Under the pieces are notes generated by a model. It had not been told where the DNA came from. It saw nothing but the letters and a program-made list of their open reading frames with translations, and did not search any database. Made by a program: the position numbers and the translations under genes. Below, piece by piece: positions 1 through 5,552 of a DNA stretch of 14,333 nucleotides. The DNA lies in contig WTCN01000042.1 of NCBI GenBank assembly GCA_013138555.1, forward strand, positions 1 to 14,333, given 5' to 3'. The DNA comes from Methyloprofundus sp. (GTDB taxonomy: Bacteria > Pseudomonadota > Gammaproteobacteria > Methylococcales > Methylomonadaceae). Position 1 is the stretch's first letter. Each line of letters opens with the position of its first letter.

Positions 1-1
1 T

Positions 2-106
2 AACTATAGCTATGTTATGACCGATGAAAATGCTAATGATAACGGCACAGTTATTGGGAACGACTACCCGCATATTATACAGATGCGTCTACAAGCTAAT
101 TTCTAA
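2..106 (+). CDS. C-terminal end of an outer-membrane porin (partial)
   Basis: An open frame enters from the left edge and stops with TAA at 104-106, giving 34 residues that end HIIQMRLQANF. The alternating hydrophobic/polar pattern of the last strand and the terminal Phe are the classic C-terminal signature of Gram-negative outer-membrane beta-barrels, recognised by the BAM machinery. The turn before it (DENANDNGTVIGNDYP) is polar, as in a periplasmic turn or short loop. The fragment is too short to say which porin family it belongs to; a phosphate-selective or general porin is a guess. It lies on the same strand as the copper genes but is separated from them by a long gap and an opposing gene. 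Confidence 0.6.
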   Translation, partial: NYSYVMTDENANDNGTVIGNDYPHIIQMRLQANF

Positions 107-460
107 AACTATAGTTCTCACTGTTCGCTCATTTTAAAACGAAGTTGCAAGAATTGGACGAAATATCAACGGTTACAGGATATTTTGGAGAAAAATATAA
201 CATCTATTTTTTCGAAACTTAATTATAAGTGGCGATTAGGTATTTATTTAAAATATTGTAAATCAATAACCTATTGATTTTAAATTAAATTATAATCTTA
301 CTTTCTCCGAAAGAAATGAGTGAACGGTGAGTCTATGTTGTGCATTCAGAGATTTGTCAGTGTTACCTGAATGAGTTAGTGCCATTTTATTATTGTTGTT
401 ATTGCTCTACAGAAATAAGCAGGTTTTGATCAATGAAATTAAGTTAAAAGTTATAAGCTG
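107..460. other. AT-rich intergenic region with no supported gene
   Basis: No convincing ORF is seen on either strand. It holds a 10-bp palindrome directly after the porin stop (107-116), a perfect AT-rich dyad at 260-280, and a TATAAT hexamer at 291-296 with no good -35 match at the right distance. No clear rho-independent terminator follows the porin gene. The reading frames starting at 316 and 335 are only 4 and 11 codons long and are not supported. Confidence 0.5.
260..280. repeat. Perfect 9-bp inverted repeat, possible operator
   Basis: AAATCAATA (260-268) and TATTGATTT (272-280) are exact reverse complements separated by ACC. The dyad sits 10 bp upstream of a TATAAT hexamer (291-296), where a -35 region would be expected, so it could be a regulator site. 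It could also be a weak hairpin, or chance in AT-rich DNA. No plus-strand gene starts soon after it. Confidence 0.3.
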
Positions 461-658
461 TTAGTGAATAGTCGCGTGCTGATTGTTTGTAAAAAACATA
501 AGTTGATATATAGTGGAGTAATGTTCTTCCAGTCTTAATAGTGCTTTTATCGCGCTTAATTGGGCATGAGCTGGTGCTGGTTCGTTAAAAGACTCTTCCC
601 AGTTACTTATGTACTTTGACCAGAACTGAACTTCTTCTTCAAGTTTCTTGATACTCAT
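461..658 (-). CDS. Small hypothetical protein, 65 aa
   Basis: The frame is open from 742, but I place the start at the ATG whose complement is 656-658, because an AGAGG Shine-Dalgarno (complement of 666-670) lies 7 nt before it. The 28 codons upstream have no such site. The protein begins MSIKKLEEEVQFWSKYISNW and is charged, mostly helical in character, with no signal peptide or membrane segment. It contains a Pro/Ala-rich kink (NEPAPAHAQ) followed by a helix with heptad-like Leu spacing (LSAIKALLRLEEHYSTIYQL). I do not recognise a family. It is divergent from copC and convergent with the porin remnant, so it is a single-gene unit. The clean ribosome site makes it more likely real than its length suggests. 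Confidence 0.5.
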   Translation of the reverse strand: MSIKKLEEEVQFWSKYISNWEESFNEPAPAHAQLSAIKALLRLEEHYSTIYQLMFFTNNQHATIH

Positions 659-889
659 ATGTTTACCTCTCAATAGGGTGAGCTCAGTGTATCGGTTTTG
701 TGAAATTAATGTTTGTCTTAATATGCCAACTTGTTGACTCAATAGAAAAATTGCAAGGTGCTATCTTTTAAATCTAAAAGTAACCATGGTTGAAGTGGAT
801 GAAAAAACTCAGTGATATTAGGTTTCTTTTTGCCCAGCCAGGTAAATATTAGTTTGCCATGCAAACGAAAGAATCTCCCTCCCTAGGTC

Positions 890-913
890 AATGTATAATA
901 AAAGTTATACATT
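890..913. promoter_or_regulatory. Perfect 9-bp dyad overlapping a TATAAT box, upstream of copC
   Basis: AATGTATAA (890-898) and TTATACATT (905-913) are exact reverse complements with a 6-nt spacer. A TATAAT hexamer at 894-899 lies across the left arm. No good -35 element is seen 16-18 bp upstream. If CopC starts at 955, as its signal peptide suggests, this lies about 40 bp before the gene, a typical place for a promoter with a dimeric regulator site. It does not resemble the known CueR operator. Confidence 0.35.
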
Positions 914-954
914 GTTATTTAATGACTTGGTTTTTACTTTTTACATTTCAAATT

Positions 955-1317
955 ATGACTCAATTTATTCGCCCACTATTTAGTATCATGCTTTTATTGT
1001 CTTGTTATTCAGGTTTGCTAAATGCACATGCCGTTGTAACTGATTATTCATTAAAAATAGAAACGGTTAGCGCACATCAAGCCAAGCCAGTTAAATTGAC
1101 CTTTAATTCCAGCATTGAAATAGGGCTTTCACAGGTTTTTCTGGTGCGAGAAGGGGATGTTGAAGAAAAGCTGCCAGTACGCATGGGGCAAGCAGCCGGA
1201 GAAGTACTCATTGATATGCCTGCGCTAGAAGTAGGTGAGTATGCATTACATTATAAAATTTTCGCGGCCGATGGTCATATCACAGATGATATTATCCATT
1301 TTACTGTTCATCCCTAG
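955..1317 (+). CDS. copC: CopC-family periplasmic copper-binding protein
   Basis: Role by family: a periplasmic Cu(II)-binding protein that works with CopD in copper handling. The frame opens at 859, but the residues encoded from 955 (MTQFIRPLFSIMLLLSCYSGLLNA) form one normal signal peptide. Cleavage after NA would give a mature protein starting HAVVTDYSL, and an N-terminal His is the first Cu(II) ligand of CopC. The C-terminal AADGHITDDIIHFTV matches the family motif in which Asp and His of D-x-H complete the Cu(II) site. Mature length of about 96 residues is typical of CopC. None of the candidate starts (859, 922, 955) has a good Shine-Dalgarno, so the start rests on the signal peptide. It lacks the Met-rich Cu(I) loop of Pseudomonas CopC. 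copD follows 17 bp downstream, almost certainly in the same operon. Confidence 0.85.
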   Translation: MTQFIRPLFSIMLLLSCYSGLLNAHAVVTDYSLKIETVSAHQAKPVKLTFNSSIEIGLSQVFLVREGDVEEKLPVRMGQAAGEVLIDMPALEVGEYALHYKIFAADGHITDDIIHFTVHP

Positions 1318-1334
1318 AGAAAAAAGAAAAGAAA

Positions 1335-2975
1335 ATGGAAGGTATTGCTGATTTTTTAGACTCCATCATTGGAGGCGTTGACCTTATTTGTTATTCTCTG
1401 GCGATTGGTGGCTTACTTTGGGGGATATTTGTTTTACGCCCCTGGGAAGAGGAGGATACTCAGGGAGAGTCGCAAAGTATCCTGGCAGATAGAGCCATTA
1501 GTCTAATTTATAAAGGTGCTTTTGCCTTGGCCATTGTGCAATTGCTGAAAATTATTTTAAAGGTATGGTTAATGACCGCTATATTAGATAAGTGGCCTTT
1601 TCCAGAGTTTGCCGCAACCACTCAGTTTATTGGTGGTAGCATTCGCATGGTTTTAGCATTGCTGCTAGCCATCATCACTTATACCTATTTACAACGACAT
1701 GCCCAGTCACGTAAACACTGGCTAAATACAGCTAAAGTTGCAATCTTACTTATTATTTCAGGGGCATGGCTAGTTCATGCGGCAGGTCGATTTGATAACC
1801 GTATTATTTTAATGAGTTTGACAACGGTTCATCAAGTGGCTGCGGCAGCGTGGGTAGGCGGTATTTTTCAGTTAATCGCCATGTGGCAACTCACCCGACA
1901 AAAGCAGGTTTCTGATACCCGATGGCCTGAATGCCTACACCGTTTTTCCAGGTTAGGTAGGGTTGCAGTCGCTGGCTTATTGGTTTCAGGTATTCCGATG
2001 GCAGTGGGTTATATTACTAGCATCAATGGTTTTTTTGGTACAGGATACGGCAATATTCTGTTAGTTAAAATACTATTGATGGCGATTGCATTAGGCTTTG
2101 CCTGGTTAAATCGTAGTGCCGTTCTGGAATATAGACTGTCTTCAAATCACTATGCTTTATTTAATCGCGTCCCCTATTATATAGAAGCAGAAACGTTAGT
2201 ATTAATTGTCTTGTTATTCACTGCTGCAAGCCTTGCATCGCAACCGCCTGCCATTGATATCCCAGGCTTAACTGCTACCTGGCAGGAAGCACTCAATACT
2301 TTTGCACCGCGTATTCCACGAATAGAGTCTCCTAGTCATGCTGCATTACTCGCGGGTGAAGCGGGACGGACGGCAATTATTGGGCAAACACCTTCTGAAG
2401 CAGCAACGGCATGGTCTGATTATAACCACAATATCTCGGGCATTTTTATAACAGTGATGAGCTTGTTTGCCATGCTCTCCTATAAAAAATCATTGAGCTG
2501 GACTCGCTATTGGCCTGTTGGTTTTATTGGTTTAGGTGTTTTTATTTTATTACGTGCTGATGCGGAAACCTGGCCGAATGGCACTATGGGTTTTTGGGAA
2601 AGTATGTTGGAAAACGGGGAAATATTACAGCATCGTATTGCTACCTTGTTGGTGTTTCTATTAGGTATTATGGAGTTACGCGCCAGAATGACAAACGATC
2701 CTGATAGTAAACTACCCTATGTTTTTCCTCTATTATGTGCCTTCGGCGGCTTAATGCTGTTAACTCATTCGCATGTAGGCTTTCAAGCTAAAACATCATT
2801 TTTAATTCAGACTGGGCATACTTTTATGGGCTTATTTTCTCTTATAATGGCTGTAGGGAGGTGGCTGGAGTTAAAACTTGATCAACCTGGGAAAAGTATT
2901 GCTGGTTTTATTTCCGTGTTTGCTTTTTTTCAGGTGGGTATGATTTTGATGTTTTATCAAGAGCCGCTGTATTAG
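1335..2975 (+). CDS. copD: CopD-family copper transport membrane protein with C-terminal membrane extension
   Basis: A 546-residue inner-membrane protein. Residues 14-302 form the CopD domain, with about eight hydrophobic segments (near 14-36, 58-76, 101-119, 132-150, 161-184, 208-228, 240-258, 286-302) and the family signature VHQVAAAAWVGGIFQL at 165-180. A roughly 60-residue hydrophilic stretch follows (303-365), then about six more hydrophobic segments (367-541) carrying His-rich spots: NHN 364-366, LQHR 431-434, THSH 477-480 and TGH 493-495. These could be extra metal ligands. By family, CopD moves copper across the inner membrane, taking it from CopC. A purine-rich stretch, not a clean Shine-Dalgarno, precedes the ATG. 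The protein is longer than a bare CopD domain; the extension is complete and in frame, so it is not a frameshift product. I cannot name the C-terminal domain. Confidence 0.8.
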   Translation: MEGIADFLDSIIGGVDLICYSLAIGGLLWGIFVLRPWEEEDTQGESQSILADRAISLIYKGAFALAIVQLLKIILKVWLMTAILDKWPFPEFAATTQFIGGSIRMVLALLLAIITYTYLQRHAQSRKHWLNTAKVAILLIISGAWLVHAAGRFDNRIILMSLTTVHQVAAAAWVGGIFQLIAMWQLTRQKQVSDTRWPECLHRFSRLGRVAVAGLLVSGIPMAVGYITSINGFFGTGYGNILLVKILLMAIALGFAWLNRSAVLEYRLSSNHYALFNRVPYYIEAETLVLIVLLFTAASLASQPPAIDIPGLTATWQEALNTFAPRIPRIESPSHAALLAGEAGRTAIIGQTPSEAATAWSDYNHNISGIFITVMSLFAMLSYKKSLSWTRYWPVGFIGLGVFILLRADAETWPNGTMGFWESMLENGEILQHRIATLLVFLLGIMELRARMTNDPDSKLPYVFPLLCAFGGLMLLTHSHVGFQAKTSFLIQTGHTFMGLFSLIMAVGRWLELKLDQPGKSIAGFISVFAFFQVGMILMFYQEPLY

Positions 2976-3058
2976 AAGCTTAGATGAGGTGGGATTCAGG
3001 GCCTCTCTCAAAATTTAACTTTTCATTATTTACTGGCCTTGCCCCTTATATAAGTACC

Positions 3059-3155
3059 GTCACCCCGCATATATTGCCCAGTCAAGTTGGGCGCAAGCGT
3101 GAGTGGGGATCTATTATAGATGTTGAGATTCCTGCTGATAGCATGCAAAAATGAC
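3059..3155. repeat. Degenerate dispersed repeat with inverted ends
   Basis: The ends GTCA-CCCCGCAT (from 3059) and ATGCAAAAATGAC (3143-3155) are imperfect inverse copies. The right 32 nt (3124-3155), read on the minus strand, match 12976-13007 at 26 of 32 positions without gaps, including 13 identical nt in a row. Inside is a TTGCCC/GGGCGCAA stem-loop. This resembles the small GTCATTCC...GGAATGAC-type intergenic repeats common in proteobacterial genomes. Confidence 0.5.
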
Positions 3156-3373
3156 TGACTATTTAATAGGCTCAGTACCTATTCATAATGAGACGTTGCG
3201 AAAAGCTTCAGAGCCCATGAGCCCATTGAAAAATTGTCTTACGTTTTACGAGCACATAAGAGATAAAATTTTTAGGAGTACCTGAATACTTCCCAGAAAA
3301 GTAATATTCGTGGAGTATTGCAAAATATACCTGATTACCCACAACCCCTCTTCAAACACCCTCGTTCATTTCT

Positions 3374-3395
3374 GCATATTTACCGGTCAATATGC
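3374..3395. promoter_or_regulatory. 22-bp near-perfect palindrome, candidate protein-binding site
   Basis: GCATATT (3374-3380) and AATATGC (3389-3395) are exact inverse copies around a central ACCGGT palindrome. Only the central flanking pair T3381/C3388 breaks the symmetry, so 20 of 22 positions are palindromic. This form is typical of a dimeric regulator's operator. The regulator and the controlled gene are unknown. Confidence 0.35.
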
Positions 3396-3541
3396 TCTGT
3401 ATTTTTGTTAAATTTCTACACTCCAGTATCACTGTAGCGTTAGTAGTTGCGCCTATAAACTTAAAATATGAGTGGTTAATGAAAATATTTTTAAATCCTC
3501 ATGACTGCTTTAATTTAGGTGCTGAGTTTTTTCCTAGCGAA

Positions 3542-3571
3542 TGAAAACAATAACTTAAATTATTGTTTTCA
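3542..3571. repeat. Stem-loop with 12-bp perfect AT-rich stem
   Basis: TGAAAACAATAA (3542-3553) pairs fully with TTATTGTTTTCA (3560-3571) across a CTTAAA loop. The stem is AT-rich and lacks a following T tract, so it is not a textbook terminator. It may be an operator, an RNA element in the 5' leader, or a transcription barrier between copD and the chemosensory cluster. Confidence 0.4.
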
Positions 3572-3672
3572 ACTTAATGATATTGACGCTCCCTTTTTAC
3601 CTTTCTTGCTGTATTTTTATGAAGCGTAAATAAACATAAAGTTTCTAGGTTAATTTGGAAGCTCAGCTATAC

Positions 3673-3701
3673 TTGAAATGTACTCATTAATAGCACATAT
3701 T
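3673..3701 (+). promoter_or_regulatory. Possible sigma-70 promoter of the chemosensory cluster
   Basis: TTGAAA (3673-3678, 5/6 to consensus) is followed after 17 bp by CATATT (3696-3701, 4/6). This would give a leader of roughly 80 nt before the regulator at 3790, containing the mini-ORF. In such AT-rich DNA matches of this quality occur by chance. Confidence 0.25.
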
Positions 3702-3762
3702 CCTTCATATTAATCTGACTCTATAAACCTAACAGGTTCTGTTCAGATAAAAAGAGGAACAA

Positions 3763-3783
3763 ATGATTTTAAAGGAACTTTGA
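3763..3783 (+). other. Candidate leader mini-ORF (6 codons) before the regulator gene
   Basis: ATG at 3763 follows an AGAGGA Shine-Dalgarno (3753-3758) at good distance and encodes MILKEL, then TGA at 3781-3783. It is in the same frame as the regulator, whose ATG lies 6 nt after the stop. The AAGGAA inside the mini-ORF (3772-3777) is the only Shine-Dalgarno for the regulator, 12 nt from its ATG. Translation of the mini-ORF could therefore control or couple regulator translation. It may also be what remains of an older start. Confidence 0.3.
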
Positions 3784-3789
3784 ACAAAT

Positions 3790-4536
3790 ATGAGCGATAC
3801 ACTTAGCCGTTTCAATGTTGCACTTATTGGGCTTTCTGAGCAAGAAAATAAAAATATAGAGCAACTTTTCCAGCTTTCACAAAAACGCCAACGCTGCTAC
3901 AACGTGGTAGCTATTTTTGATGAACAAAAAATCGATATTCTGTTCCTTCGCCTCAGCAGTCAGGAGGCGAAAGTTGAAGCCAGCCAGCTTTTAAAAAAAT
4001 CCCCGCATACAGCGATTGTTATTGCAGCAAAGGATAAGCCTTCAAATTCCGCATATCACTATACTCCATACCCATTACGGGCCTCTTTAATTCTGGATAC
4101 ACTGGATAGTATTGACTGTTCTATTAGTGATGTTACTGCCCCTGAAATTGAGTACAGCGCCTTAGTTGTTGATGATAGTGCAGCGATGCGTAAAGCATTG
4201 GAAGTTGAACTGAAGCGTATTCCACAAAAACTTAATATAGACCAGGCAGATTGTGGCGAAGCCGCTCTTGAGCTAGCCGCACAAAAAAAATATGATTTAA
4301 TTTTTCTGGATATCGTCATGCCAGGAATTGATGGATTTGAAGTGTGCAAAACACTACGCAAAACCATTAAAAAAACGCCCATTATCATGCTAACAGGAAA
4401 AACATCGCCTTTAGATGAAGTAAAGGGAGTTATGGCGGGATGCAGTACCTATCTTACAAAACCTGTGGACAGGAATGAATTTCAAAAAGTTCTTAAACGT
4501 GTTGTTAACTGGCTTGATGAGTACCAAAAAAAGTAA
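3790..4536 (+). CDS. Double-receiver response regulator in the pilG position
   Basis: A 248-residue protein. The C-terminal half (about 122-244) is a complete receiver domain: acidic pair D128/D129, phosphoacceptor D174 in FLDIVMPG, T202 and K224 (LTKP). The first about 115 residues look like a second, degenerate receiver. They show alternating beta strands and helices (NVALIGL, DILFLRL, HTAIVIAA), and a strand DILFLRL that lines up with DLIFLDI so that Arg54 replaces the phospho-Asp. The TPYPLRASLILDTL stretch resembles the end of a receiver. By position and domain it takes the role of PilG, the output regulator of twitching motility, which is normally about 130 residues with one receiver. 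A DNA-binding or other output domain is absent. An 88-bp gap separates it from pilH, with no clear promoter. Confidence 0.75.
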   Translation: MSDTLSRFNVALIGLSEQENKNIEQLFQLSQKRQRCYNVVAIFDEQKIDILFLRLSSQEAKVEASQLLKKSPHTAIVIAAKDKPSNSAYHYTPYPLRASLILDTLDSIDCSISDVTAPEIEYSALVVDDSAAMRKALEVELKRIPQKLNIDQADCGEAALELAAQKKYDLIFLDIVMPGIDGFEVCKTLRKTIKKTPIIMLTGKTSPLDEVKGVMAGCSTYLTKPVDRNEFQKVLKRVVNWLDEYQKK

Positions 4537-4624
4537 GTGCAAGTTTTTGCAGAACAAGATAAATAAGTTTACCTATAAGTACCAAAACTGATTATTACCT
4601 TAATAAAATATAGAGGCTATACAA

Positions 4625-4990
4625 ATGAGCATTCAAAGCATATTAGTTGTCGATGATTCCCCTACACAATTAGATAACATAAAAAACATAGTGACTGACG
4701 CAGGTTTTCGAGTTTTCACTGCTGACTCGGGAGTTAAAGCGATAGAAAAAGCGGAGGCTGAACAGCCTGACCTTATTTTCATGGATGTAGTGATGCCTGA
4801 TATGGATGGTTTTCAAACTTGTAGAAAGCTAACAGCAGGGGAAAAAACCAAGGATATTCCTGTTGTTTTTGTAACCACAAAAAATCAAAAGGCGGACAAA
4901 GTCTGGGCGCAAATGCAAGGGGGAAAGGCATTAGTGGCTAAACCTTATGAAGCTGAGGAAATTATCGATCAAATTAAAGCCTTTAGCTAG
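4625..4990 (+). CDS. pilH: Single-domain response regulator PilH
   Basis: A 121-residue stand-alone receiver: D10/D11 in VVDDSPTQ, phosphoacceptor D54 in FMDVVMPDMDG, T84/T85 after VVFV, and K106 in AKPYE. The stretch DKVWAQMQGGKALVAKPY is typical of PilH. In twitching systems PilH is a CheY-like partner or phosphate sink of ChpA and affects pilus retraction and cAMP. The ATG has an AGAGG site at 4612-4616. The AGAGG for pilI overlaps the pilH stop codon, so the two are translationally close (8 bp apart). Confidence 0.88.
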   Translation: MSIQSILVVDDSPTQLDNIKNIVTDAGFRVFTADSGVKAIEKAEAEQPDLIFMDVVMPDMDGFQTCRKLTAGEKTKDIPVVFVTTKNQKADKVWAQMQGGKALVAKPYEAEEIIDQIKAFS

Positions 4991-4998
4991 AGGTACTT

Positions 4999-5508
4999 AT
5001 GGCAACGCAATTAGAACCTAGCTCAGCACTCAATCGGTTAGATAGCCTCGTAACGGGTATAGAAAAGGGTGATTCACTTTATAAAGCTGATTTACGTTAC
5101 GGTGTCATGATTGCCGATATAGGCTTTCTAATTGCACAAAATACGGCAAGTGAAATTCTTGAGGATATAGAGGTGTATCCTTTACCCAATTCAGCGCAGT
5201 GTATGGCTGGATTAATTAATCTTCGCGGGAATGTTATTCCCGTTTTTGATTTAAATTTAGTATTAAAAGCAGCTTTGTCACCGACTCATAAACGCTTGTT
5301 ATTAGTTTTAGGTGAGGCGGAACATGCTGTAGGGTTTTATATCGAACAACTACCTCAAGCGATCAATAAGACAGTTGTTCTGACACAGCACCCACCGATA
5401 CCCTTAGTAGTAGAAAGATTTGTTCATACTGCCTATCTGGCAGAAGAGAATATTTGGCTTGATTTTGATTATGTAGCGTTATTTAAAGCATTAGCGGCTG
5501 GAGAGTAG
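4999..5508 (+). CDS. pilI: CheW-like adaptor PilI
   Basis: A 169-residue CheW-domain protein. Residues about 30-165 carry the family core: VYPLPNSAQCMAGLINLRGNVIPVFDL, with the CheW hallmark loop GLINLRGNVIPVFDL, then LLLVLGEAEHAVGFYIEQLP. By family it bridges the PilJ receptor and ChpA kinase at the inner membrane, usually at cell poles. Its position between pilH and pilJ is the standard Pil-Chp order. The AGAGG site overlaps the end of pilH. The 44-bp gap to pilJ contains only the pilJ ribosome site and an AT-rich run. Confidence 0.88.
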   Translation: MATQLEPSSALNRLDSLVTGIEKGDSLYKADLRYGVMIADIGFLIAQNTASEILEDIEVYPLPNSAQCMAGLINLRGNVIPVFDLNLVLKAALSPTHKRLLLVLGEAEHAVGFYIEQLPQAINKTVVLTQHPPIPLVVERFVHTAYLAEENIWLDFDYVALFKALAAGE

Positions 5509-5552
5509 TGGTGAAAGGTATTTATTTAGTAATTAATTAATGGAGATGTATC

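Larger units (their letters stand above)
2976..3789. other. 814-bp gene-free region with repeat fragments and leader of the chemosensory cluster
   Basis: I see no credible ORF on either strand. From left to right it holds: a weak GAGG/CCTC hairpin soon after copD; a decayed dispersed repeat (3059-3155); a 14-nt end of a second repeat (3328-3341); a near-perfect palindrome (3374-3395); a 12-bp perfect stem (3542-3571); a 13-nt piece shared with the element after chpC (3662-3674); a possible sigma-70 promoter (3673-3701); and a mini-ORF just before the regulator gene (3763-3783). A small RNA or a decayed gene cannot be excluded. Confidence 0.5.

Noticed and set aside
335..370. 11-codon ORF after a GGTGAG site
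   Set aside because: The product is very short, has no conserved context, and such frames are common by chance.
859..954. Extra 32 N-terminal residues of CopC from the upstream ATG
   Set aside because: They would put a second hydrophobic stretch before a normal signal peptide and would place a regulatory-looking dyad inside the coding sequence. This is not fully excluded.
4059..4388. 109-codon minus-strand frame opposite the double-receiver gene
   Set aside because: It lies wholly inside a well-supported receiver domain, has Ser/Ile-rich antisense composition and no ribosome site.
4538..4551. TGCAA/TTGCA hairpin after the double-receiver gene as a terminator
   Set aside because: The stem has only 5 bp with no T tract, and the downstream pilH is expected on the same transcript.
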